NCBI GenBank assembly: GCA_902797175.1 | Contig: CADBRX010000160.1 | Span: 1 to 34,053 of the forward strand | DNA: 34,053 bases | DNA from: an uncultured Coriobacteriaceae bacterium | GTDB lineage: Bacteria; Actinomycetota; Coriobacteriia; Coriobacteriales; Atopobiaceae | Reading direction: 5' to 3' | Shown: positions 10,296-17,157 of the stretch, piece by piece | How positions within the stretch are numbered: the first letter of the stretch is position 1 | Layout: each line of letters starts with the position of its first letter | The notes under the pieces: generated by a model | Databases searched by the model: none | Seen by the model: the letters and a program-made list of their open reading frames with translations, nothing else | What the model was told of the DNA's origin: nothing | Made by a program: the position numbers and the translations under genes

Positions 10296-13172
10296 ATGAG
10301 ACACGAGACCTCCTTCGTGAACCTTCGCTTCATGGGGCGGCTGCTTGCAGCTTTGCTGACAGCGCTGCTGGCGCTTTCTTTCCCGCTGACGTTCGCCCGT
10401 GCGGAGGGTGACGCGACGTATCGCTTTGGCTCGCTCGAGGAATACTCGACCTATACGCTGGGCGAAATGCTCTCTGACAGCTTTGCCTGGTCGGACTCCT
10501 GGTTCTTCGAGGCGCCTGAGGATCGCAATGATTCCCTGGCCCTGGCCTCGATGCAACTGACGGCCGCGGCTGTGGAGGAGGGTTTTGACGGATATGGCGC
10601 AGCCTTCCTCAAAGACCTAGGCTTCGAGCAGGTCGGGTTTGAACGCTTTGGCAGTGCGGACCCGGATGACTGCACCTACACGTGGGCAACGAAGACGATC
10701 GACGACGGGTCGGACTCATACACGCTCGTGGCCGTGGCCATCCAGAGCTACTCGTTTGACGATCAGATCAAGCTCAAGGGTTGGAGGCAGAACTTTACCG
10801 TCAACGATGAGTCGGTGGGAGTCCCACCTGGTGAGCACCTTGCCTTCTCTCGTGCCGCTGACAAGGTCGTCGGCGATATCGCGGCCCTTGGTGGTACGGG
10901 AAAGGTGAAGTACTGGATTGTGGGCCAGAGCAGGGGTGGCGCCCTTGTGAACCTCATCGCGGCAAGACTTCCCGTCCTGCTCGGATCTACGAATGAGGGA
11001 ATCTACGCCTACACGTTCGAGTCTCCGTCGACGGTCGATGCCGATGCCATCACAAACGCTGGCTCGTACGCGTACATCCACAATTACCGCTGCAGCGATG
11101 ACATCGTCACGAGGGTCCCCTTGTGGGGAATGACGGTCTATGGCGTGACGCACGAGCTGAAGACCGAGCAGACCGATGCGATGCTGCATTCCGAGCTCGA
11201 CAACATCGGAAGCAAGGCAGCCGGAATCGATGTCCCAAATAGCGAGGGGATGGAGGCGTCCATCCTGGCTGCGCTTGAAGCGCAGGTTCCTACGAGGGCA
11301 GACTATTCGAGAAAACGTTCAGACGCCTTCCTTGATGCTGCTGGCGAGGAGGTTGACGTCACCTATTCCTATCAGGATACGATCGTGAGCTTGATGGGGA
11401 TGCTCTTTGGTGGTGACATTGAGGGGCTGTCCCCGGATGCGGCGATCGAACGGATTGGCGAGATTGCTCCACCCCTTGTCGCACTTGGCGACGCGTTGGT
11501 TAAGGAGGAAGCTGGGGAGCTGTCGGATGACGAGCTGATGCCGTATTACTGGGAGGCGGCCAAGGCGTTGCGCGGCCTCGTGGTGGATCTGTCTCCAAAG
11601 GGAGACGTGAGCATGACCGACGTGGAATTCTACGCGCTGCTTAGGCTCATAGCCCACTTTGCATACGACACGGGATATGTGTGCACGGGCGATGCCAACG
11701 CGGACTTGATGGGATACCTGTCGCCTCTCATCGGCACTGCCGTGAATGCGTCATCCTTCGTGTACTCGCACCACTTTGACATGCTTATCGCCAGGCTCAG
11801 GGCCATGGCGCCTCAGGTTCCCATGGACGACGTGGACATTTCCATCGAGGTGCCCGCGGCGGGAGACCCCTCCGACAAGGCACCGGGCGACGTGAGCGAC
11901 TTCGTGACCTCGCTTGGCAACTCGTGGCTGACTGCGGGGGTAGTTTGGCAGGGTGAGGAAGGTCCGCTCGCGAATGATTCCGTCCATTATCTGGATGTCA
12001 CCTTGCGAGCCGTGGGACATGTGGCACCTGAGGACATTCAGGTCACCATCAATGGTGCCGGCCCTGTGGGTAATCTGGACGTTTTCTCTTCTGGAGGCGC
12101 CAGCGTCATCCGAGGTACATGGGCATTTACCATCGGAAGTCCCGAGGACGTGACCGTGTCGTTTGACACGGCTGGTCATGGCGAGGCGCCAAAGGCGATG
12201 AGCGTGGCCAAGGGCACTTCGCTCAGATACGTGGACGGTCCGGAATTCGTGAACACCGTCACAGAAGATGGCGTCACGTGGAAGTTCGGCGGCTGGCGCA
12301 GTGACGATGGTGCCTCGTGGGATGGGATTGTTGCCCTGCAAGACCTGACGGTACATGCCAAGTGGTTGCGCGTCGTCGACGACATACAGATAACCTTCGC
12401 CATCCCCAAGGTCGGAGAACAACTGGCAGAGCCCGTCATACCCGAAGGGTCTCCCTACTACCTGTCTTCGTATTACTGCATAGACGCTGATTGGGATAAC
12501 GTCGAAACCTTCGAGACGCCCGGTACCTACGTGTTTGAATGCTACGTCTCGCTTGTCGACCCAGAAAACAGCGTGTTTGCCCTGGAGGCGGAAGACGAGA
12601 GTGTATACGACTATGTGGGAAGCATCACGCTGAATGGTGACGATCCCAGCGAGGTTGGCTATGACGAGGATGGGTATTACCTCCGGGTGAATTCCAATAG
12701 GTTCGAGGTGACAGAGGACGAACCAGAGCCCGTGACGTACGCGGTTGTTGAGGGCGCCGGCCAGACGTGGGCAAAGGGGTCGGGCGTTCCGGCGAAGTTC
12801 GTCGTCAAACGTTCGGTAGACGACGAAGAGACATTCAGGCGTTTCGTCGGAATTGAGGTTGATGGGGCAGCAGTTTCTCCAGAGGTGTTTGTTGCCGAGG
12901 AGGGAAGCGCTATCATCTCGATTAAGCCTGCCTATCTCGAGTCGCTCTCGGTGGGCAAGCACAGCTTGACAGCTCAGTTTGACGACGGGTTGGCAACGAC
13001 TGACTTTACCGTGCAGGATGATGGGCACGCCGTAAAGCCCGACAAACGCGGCCAGAAGCTTCCCCAGACAGGTGATGGCACTTTCGGGGCATGGTGGGCA
13101 GCCTTGGCGTCGGCGGGACTGGCGATGCTGGCAGGAGGCCTTATGGCGCGCGGCAAGGCCGGAGCGCGATAA
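10296..13172 (+). CDS. LPQTG cell-wall-anchored protein with lipase-like domain
   Basis: A 958-residue secreted protein. Residues 1-36 form a signal peptide (basic start, a leucine-rich core, ARA-EG cleavage). About residues 40-500 resemble a class 3 lipase/Mbeg1-type alpha/beta hydrolase: GQSRGG gives GxSxG with Ser212, followed by IYAYTFESPS and HNYRCSDDIVTRVP, where the acid residue usually lies. A beta-rich segment near 625-690 (VTVSFDTAGHG...VHAKW) is an InlB-B/Listeria-Bacteroides-type repeat. The C-terminus has LPQTG (922-926), a hydrophobic helix and a basic tail, the sortase signal. GC is lower here than in the neighbours. It may act on lipid or ester substrates outside the cell; the activity is inference. 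The ATG has only a weak ribosome site. Confidence 0.8.
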   Translation: MRHETSFVNLRFMGRLLAALLTALLALSFPLTFARAEGDATYRFGSLEEYSTYTLGEMLSDSFAWSDSWFFEAPEDRNDSLALASMQLTAAAVEEGFDGYGAAFLKDLGFEQVGFERFGSADPDDCTYTWATKTIDDGSDSYTLVAVAIQSYSFDDQIKLKGWRQNFTVNDESVGVPPGEHLAFSRAADKVVGDIAALGGTGKVKYWIVGQSRGGALVNLIAARLPVLLGSTNEGIYAYTFESPSTVDADAITNAGSYAYIHNYRCSDDIVTRVPLWGMTVYGVTHELKTEQTDAMLHSELDNIGSKAAGIDVPNSEGMEASILAALEAQVPTRADYSRKRSDAFLDAAGEEVDVTYSYQDTIVSLMGMLFGGDIEGLSPDAAIERIGEIAPPLVALGDALVKEEAGELSDDELMPYYWEAAKALRGLVVDLSPKGDVSMTDVEFYALLRLIAHFAYDTGYVCTGDANADLMGYLSPLIGTAVNASSFVYSHHFDMLIARLRAMAPQVPMDDVDISIEVPAAGDPSDKAPGDVSDFVTSLGNSWLTAGVVWQGEEGPLANDSVHYLDVTLRAVGHVAPEDIQVTINGAGPVGNLDVFSSGGASVIRGTWAFTIGSPEDVTVSFDTAGHGEAPKAMSVAKGTSLRYVDGPEFVNTVTEDGVTWKFGGWRSDDGASWDGIVALQDLTVHAKWLRVVDDIQITFAIPKVGEQLAEPVIPEGSPYYLSSYYCIDADWDNVETFETPGTYVFECYVSLVDPENSVFALEAEDESVYDYVGSITLNGDDPSEVGYDEDGYYLRVNSNRFEVTEDEPEPVTYAVVEGAGQTWAKGSGVPAKFVVKRSVDDEETFRRFVGIEVDGAAVSPEVFVAEEGSAIISIKPAYLESLSVGKHSLTAQFDDGLATTDFTVQDDGHAVKPDKRGQKLPQTGDGTFGAWWAALASAGLAMLAGGLMARGKAGAR

Positions 13173-13198
13173 GGAACGGCAATACGTAAGGCACGGCT

Positions 13199-14002
13199 AT
13201 GCGCATACTCTGTGACACCCATACCCATACGATCTTCTCGCGACACGCATACTCAACTATCGAGGAGTGCGTGCAGGCCGCAGCGAATGCGGGCCTCGAA
13301 CTCTATGCGGCCACCGACCACTACTCCGCGATGCTCTTTCCTGACCGTCCGGGCGGTCCTGACATACGTGACTACCAGTTCTTCCTCAACCTGCACGACT
13401 GGCCGCGAATGTGGCGTGGGGTCGAGGTGCTTCGCGGCTGCGAGGCCGACATCGTCGACCTCGAGGGAAACCTCTTTGGCCATGACGTGACGGTTGACCG
13501 AGGGATTGCGGGAGACCTGCGCAGCAAGCCCACGACGCTGCTCGCCGACGTGCTGAAGGAATGCGACTACGTGGTTGCGAGCGTGCATGGCCAGGACTTC
13601 CTGCGCGATGCATCTTATGAGCAGGTCACCGAGATGTACCTACGTGTGCTCGACGAGCCAAAGGTGCTCACGCTGGGGCACGTGGACCGCACGGAATACG
13701 ACTTTGACGTGGACGCCGTGGTCACTGCCGCGCGCGACCGCAACCGTCTGGTGGAGCTCAACGAGGCAAGCCTTGCGCGACGCGAACCAGCCAGGCGGGC
13801 GCGGCACGTCATTGAGCGCTGCCGCGATTTGGGCTGCCCGGTGGTGGTGAACAGCGACACGCACATCGCCTATAAGATCGGTCGCTTTGAGAAGGCCCTC
13901 GCGCTTCTTGATGAGCTGGACTTTCCCGAGGAGCTGGTGGCCAATCGTACGGCCGCGAGCTTCCACGAGGCGCTCGCGGCCGCAGGACTTACCATCCGCT
14001 AG
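13199..14002 (+). CDS. PHP-domain phosphatase (YcdX-like)
   Basis: A 267-residue metal-dependent phosphoesterase of the polymerase-and-histidinol-phosphatase family. Metal ligands are visible in order: DTHTHTIFS (residues 6-14), AATDH, a Glu in GCEADIVD, VVASVHGQDF, LTLGHVDR, and the C-terminal VVNSDTHIAYKIGRF. This arrangement matches YcdX-type stand-alone PHP enzymes, which hold three metals, rather than HisJ or the polymerase domain. The natural substrate is not known from sequence. TAAGGCACGG precedes ATG 13199, and the gene follows the surface-protein gene by 26 bases, so they may share a transcript, though no functional link is evident. Confidence 0.85.
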   Translation: MRILCDTHTHTIFSRHAYSTIEECVQAAANAGLELYAATDHYSAMLFPDRPGGPDIRDYQFFLNLHDWPRMWRGVEVLRGCEADIVDLEGNLFGHDVTVDRGIAGDLRSKPTTLLADVLKECDYVVASVHGQDFLRDASYEQVTEMYLRVLDEPKVLTLGHVDRTEYDFDVDAVVTAARDRNRLVELNEASLARREPARRARHVIERCRDLGCPVVVNSDTHIAYKIGRFEKALALLDELDFPEELVANRTAASFHEALAAAGLTIR

Positions 14003-14005
14003 CAG

Positions 14006-14038
14006 AGCGGAACGGGCAATGCCGTTGGGTGTTCCGCT
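14006..14038. terminator. Hairpin between convergent phosphatase and merR-type genes
   Basis: AGCGGAAC (14006-14013) pairs with GTTCCGCT (14031-14038) around a 17-base loop. It fills the 34-base gap between two convergent genes and overlaps the regulator's stop codon. There is no U-tract on either strand, so bidirectional termination is plausible but not proven. Confidence 0.45.
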
Positions 14039-14804
14039 ATGCGTTGGCGTGGATGGCGTCGCGCAGGAACTGCGTTGCACCGTCGCCGCATGCGCCGTCG
14101 TAGTAGGCAACAAAGCGCTGGTCAGCAAGGTAGCCGTCGGCCATGCCCCTGTGAGCTTCGGGGGAATAGGTGCCCTCGGGCCAGTGGGCCTGCAGCCACC
14201 GCGCGTGCATGCGCACCAGCTTCTGTGCCTCGGCGCCAGAGACGTCCCCCGACGCCATGGCTGCGCTTAGCTGCTGCTTGATGGCCTCTTCCAATTCCAT
14301 GATGTCCGTCCATTCGCCCTTGCTCATGCGCAGGAGCTTTGCGTTTGCCTCGTCCATGACCTTGTCGCCAAACCGCTTGCGCACCTCCGCGCCGTGGGTG
14401 CGCTCGTTCTGGTCGATAGCCTCTCGCTTGAGTCCCTCAAAGCGCTCGTGGTCGTTCATCTCTGGTCCTCCCTCTAGGCTCTGGACGGTCTTTCTGACCG
14501 TGTCTATCAATGTGTCGAGCTGTGCCTTGCGCTCCAGCAGGATGTGAAGGTGATCGCGCAACGCTGTTGCCGCTTGGTAGTCTGGCGCGTCAATCAGCTG
14601 TCTGATTTCCGCCAGCTCAAGACCCATGCTGCGGTAGAGCAGGATCTGCTGCAGGCGCTTGACGTCCTCGTGGTCATATGATCGGTAGCCGTTGTCCGAT
14701 CGTTTTGGTACGAGCAAGCCAATCTGGTCATAGTGGTGGAGCGTCCGAACGGTCACGCCGCTCAGAGCTGCCAGCTGTTTGGGTGTGTAGGTGGTGTCTG
14801 CCAT
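14037..14804 (-). CDS. MerR-family regulator with TipAS-type ligand domain
   Basis: A 255-residue activator. Residues 5-73 are the MerR winged helix (YTPKQLAALSGVTVRTLHHYDQIGLLVP... GYRSY). A dimerisation coiled coil covers about 76-110. Residues 130-255 resemble TipAS, the domain that binds thiopeptide-like drugs in Streptomyces TipAL (FGDKVMDEANAKLLRMSKGEW..., ending in FVAYYDGACGDGATQFLRDAIHA). GGAGGAC lies 5 bases before ATG 14804. A MerR-style promoter with 19-bp spacer and dyad lies directly upstream (14824-14854), so autoregulation is likely. No transporter or resistance gene is adjacent; the targets may be elsewhere. An alternative internal start could give a short TipAS-only form, as in TipAL/TipAS: MNDHERFEGL has ATG with GGAGG upstream on the minus strand. 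Confidence 0.9.
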   Translation of the reverse strand: MADTTYTPKQLAALSGVTVRTLHHYDQIGLLVPKRSDNGYRSYDHEDVKRLQQILLYRSMGLELAEIRQLIDAPDYQAATALRDHLHILLERKAQLDTLIDTVRKTVQSLEGGPEMNDHERFEGLKREAIDQNERTHGAEVRKRFGDKVMDEANAKLLRMSKGEWTDIMELEEAIKQQLSAAMASGDVSGAEAQKLVRMHARWLQAHWPEGTYSPEAHRGMADGYLADQRFVAYYDGACGDGATQFLRDAIHANA

Positions 14805-14823
14805 GTGCTGTCCTCCGCTTAGG

Positions 14824-14854
14824 AGGATAAACCCTAACGTTGCGTAAGGGTCAA
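14824..14854 (-). promoter_or_regulatory. MerR-type promoter/operator (19-bp spacer) of the regulator gene
   Basis: On the minus strand TTGACC (14854-14849) and TATCCT (14829-14824) are separated by 19 bases, the over-long spacer that MerR activators untwist. The spacer region holds the dyad ACCCTnACG-NNN-CGTnAGGGT. The leader would be about 10-15 bases, with the ribosome site next to the start of transcription. This is strong sequence support for autogenous control. Confidence 0.85.
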
Positions 14855-14884
14855 GAGGATTCTTGGTTTATTTGGGGGCTGCTG

Positions 14885-15196
14885 TGACCCGTTCCGCACC
14901 GGCGGTGACGCCTTGGGACAAACCTGAGGCCTGTCATGACCCGTTCCGTACCGGGTTGCAACGTTTAGGACGCTTCGAGAGGCTTGGGTGACCCGTTCCG
15001 CACCGGGCGGTAAGACTTGGGACACATCAGAAAGCTAGAGCGACCTGTTTTGCCCCAGGTTGCAGTGTTTGGGATGTCCCAAGAGGCGTGGATGACCCGT
15101 TCCGCACCAGATGGTAGGACTTGGGGCGCCTCGGAGGGCATGGGCGAGCCGTTCCGTCTCCACTGGCAACGTTTGGGACAGCTGCGTGCATTTTCG
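14885..15196. repeat. Six tandem 52-bp units alternating between two subtypes
   Basis: Six units start at 14885, 14937, 14989, 15041, 15093 and 15145, each exactly 52 bases. Most open with TGACCCGTTCCGCACCGG. Odd units continue with a CGGTnAGACTTGGGAC-like core. Even units carry TTGCAACGTTTGGGAC-like sequence. The array is therefore three copies of a 104-bp dimer. Units differ at many positions, so it is old or functionally constrained. The period is not a multiple of three and no convincing gene crosses it. The DNA from 15197 to 15371 holds a possible weak 6-bp stem (AGCTCA/TGAGCT, 15269-15291) followed by T-rich DNA, and otherwise nothing I can name. Confidence 0.9.
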
Positions 15197-15371
15197 CAGC
15201 ATCTGACCGTTGACGCCAAAACCCTCATCGAATGTCCAATTTGGTGAAACAGGCAGATACGGAAGCAGAGCTCATTCAACTAAGCTGAGCTTGTTCTTGT
15301 GTTTTTCGCTGCGGCGCCATGTTTATGCCGCCCATCGCTCAGTTATCTGCTTGCGTGGATTGGAGCCGAAC

Positions 15372-17012
15372 ATGTCTGAGAGCATCAATTCGTTTGATTT
15401 GCCTGATGTTGGAATGACGGGAAACGTTAAGCTGCCACCAAAAGAATATGCAGAAGAAGTTGCCGAGGAGACTCTTGAGGTAGCGGGGGAGGAGCTGACG
15501 GAAGAGCTCATGGCTGAAAAGCCTGTGGCCGAAGATCCTGCAGACGAAGATTCTGCAGACGAAGAGGCCGCCGACGAAGGACCCGCAGACGAAGAGGCCG
15601 CTGACGAAGATCTTGCAGAAGAGAAGCCTACGGAGGAACCCGAGGACACGGAGTCTGCAGACGAGGAGCCGGTAGACGAAGAGTCTGCGCCGGAGGAGAC
15701 GCTCGAAGAGACGCCGACCGAAGAGGCGACCGTTGAGGATGCCCAGACCACGGTTATGCCCGGCACCTCCGCAGATGTCCAGGCAACGGAGGTCACCCCG
15801 ATTCCCCTTGATGCGGGGCTCGAGGCAGAAGGGGACATCCCCCTCTTTGCCGATCAGCCAGAGGAAGGCCCCACGCAGGACACACCGGCAGAGACGCCAA
15901 AGCGCAAGGTCAAGCCTTGGATGATTGCGGCTGCCGTCGCGGCGGCACTTGGCCTGGGCTTTACGGGGTATCAGGCCAAGCTTTCGGGTGACTATAACAA
16001 GGCAGTCGAGCTCTACGAGCAGGGAGACTACGCTGGGGCGGCAGATGCGTTTGGCTCTCTGGGCAACTATAAGGATGCCGCCACCCAATACGACCTGGCC
16101 TCCAAGTGGGCTGACGCCGAATCAAAGAAGGCTGCGGCCTCGACCGACCCCGCAAAGTGGACGGAAGCTGCCAAGGCCTACGAGCTTATCGGGGATGACG
16201 AGGCAACCAAGCAGGCGCAGTTCTGCAGCGACGCCTCCACCTACTACACCGCACAGCGGCTCATTGCGGACAAGCCAGAGGACCGCAAGGCGCTCGAAGA
16301 GGCAATGAAGCTCTTCCAAGGCTGCAACGGCGTCTTTGACTCCGACGCCATGGCCGCCCAGTGTCAAGATGGCCTGACGCTCCTTGATGCCAAAGATCTC
16401 ATGGGCCAGAAGAAGTGGGCGGACGCCCTGGCCAAGCTTGACAGCCTGTCTGACTCGACCTTCAACAACGCCAACACCCTCAGGCTCGAGTGCGAGGCGT
16501 GGACGGAGTACGAGGCGGCGGAGGCCCTCTTCAACAGCGGCAAGTACTACGACGCATACGTCAAGTTCAATTCCATCGTCAACCCTGGCTATGAGGGCTT
16601 CCCCAACCTGGAGGAGCGCGCACAGGCCTGCATCCAGTCGTTCCCGTCAGGCGTCGTGTACCGTAACGGAGACTACTCGAGCGACGACTGCCAGCTCTCC
16701 ATCGACAATTCCGGCTACGACAACTGCTTCTACAAGCTCTACCAGGGAGACACGCTCGTCATGTCGATCTGCATCCCCGCGAACGGCAAGGAGACCTTCA
16801 TGCTCCCGTCCGGTACCTACCACATGAACAAGGGCTACGGTGAGACGTGGTTTGGCACCGAGGACATGTTTGGCGACGAGGGCCGCTACTGGAAGTGCAG
16901 CTTTGGCGGCAGCGATACGTTTACGCTCGACTACGGTTGGGCGTACGAGATCTCTACGAGTGGAGAAGGCACGGGCATCTCTACGAGCAGCACTGATCGC
17001 GGGTCGATGTAG
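15372..17012 (+). CDS. Acidic membrane protein with TPR-like repeats and C-terminal beta domain
   Basis: A 546-residue protein starting at MSESINSF, with TTGGAGCC upstream. Residues 25-125 are strongly acidic and partly repetitive (units like ADEEA/ADED), encoded by degenerate 15-18-base DNA repeats around 15536-15620. A basic patch (PKRKVKP) precedes one transmembrane helix at about 182-200. Beyond it, TPR-like helices begin (YNKAVELYEQGDYAGAADAFGSLGNYKDA, about 208-237) and continue to about residue 425. The last 110 residues form a beta-rich domain with GNETFM/PSGTYHMNKGYGETWFG-like phrases, seen after TPRs in other Gram-positive membrane proteins. The role is likely protein-protein binding at the cell surface. 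No catalytic motif was found. The flanks are the 52-bp array and the convergent restriction-like operon. Confidence 0.75.
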   Translation: MSESINSFDLPDVGMTGNVKLPPKEYAEEVAEETLEVAGEELTEELMAEKPVAEDPADEDSADEEAADEGPADEEAADEDLAEEKPTEEPEDTESADEEPVDEESAPEETLEETPTEEATVEDAQTTVMPGTSADVQATEVTPIPLDAGLEAEGDIPLFADQPEEGPTQDTPAETPKRKVKPWMIAAAVAAALGLGFTGYQAKLSGDYNKAVELYEQGDYAGAADAFGSLGNYKDAATQYDLASKWADAESKKAAASTDPAKWTEAAKAYELIGDDEATKQAQFCSDASTYYTAQRLIADKPEDRKALEEAMKLFQGCNGVFDSDAMAAQCQDGLTLLDAKDLMGQKKWADALAKLDSLSDSTFNNANTLRLECEAWTEYEAAEALFNSGKYYDAYVKFNSIVNPGYEGFPNLEERAQACIQSFPSGVVYRNGDYSSDDCQLSIDNSGYDNCFYKLYQGDTLVMSICIPANGKETFMLPSGTYHMNKGYGETWFGTEDMFGDEGRYWKCSFGGSDTFTLDYGWAYEISTSGEGTGISTSSTDRGSM

Positions 17013-17025
17013 TGCTTTTCAGCCG

Positions 17026-17152
17026 ACTGCATCGTTTCGATCATGTGAGGCGCTCAAAATGAACGAAACGACGCAGTTGTGTGAGGACGAAGCTGTCAAC
17101 TGCAACTATCCGTTTACGTGCGATGCCCCAAACGAACGAATCGATGCAGTTG
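17026..17152. repeat. Three related 14-18-bp repeats in the gap between convergent genes
   Basis: AACGAAACGACGCAGTTG (17062-17079) and AACGAATCGATGCAGTTG (17135-17152) are direct repeats differing at two positions. ACTGCATCGTTTCG (17026-17039) is an inverted copy with one mismatch to the second. They fill the 145-base gap between the TPR gene and the end of the helicase gene, at the edge of the defence-like cassette. They could be a terminator hairpin, protein sites or boundary repeats. Confidence 0.5.
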
Positions 17153-17157
17153 ATCGC

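Noticed and set aside
11751..13028. 425-residue open frame on the minus strand
   Set aside because: Antisense to the LPQTG protein, whose signal peptide, GxSxG and anchor are unambiguous.
14885..15196. CRISPR array
   Set aside because: The repeats are degenerate, the intervening DNA is itself related between alternate units, and no cas gene is present.
14834..15279. Small minus-strand open frames across the 52-bp array
   Set aside because: The repeat period is not a multiple of three, so the peptides change frame unit by unit; there is no ribosome site.
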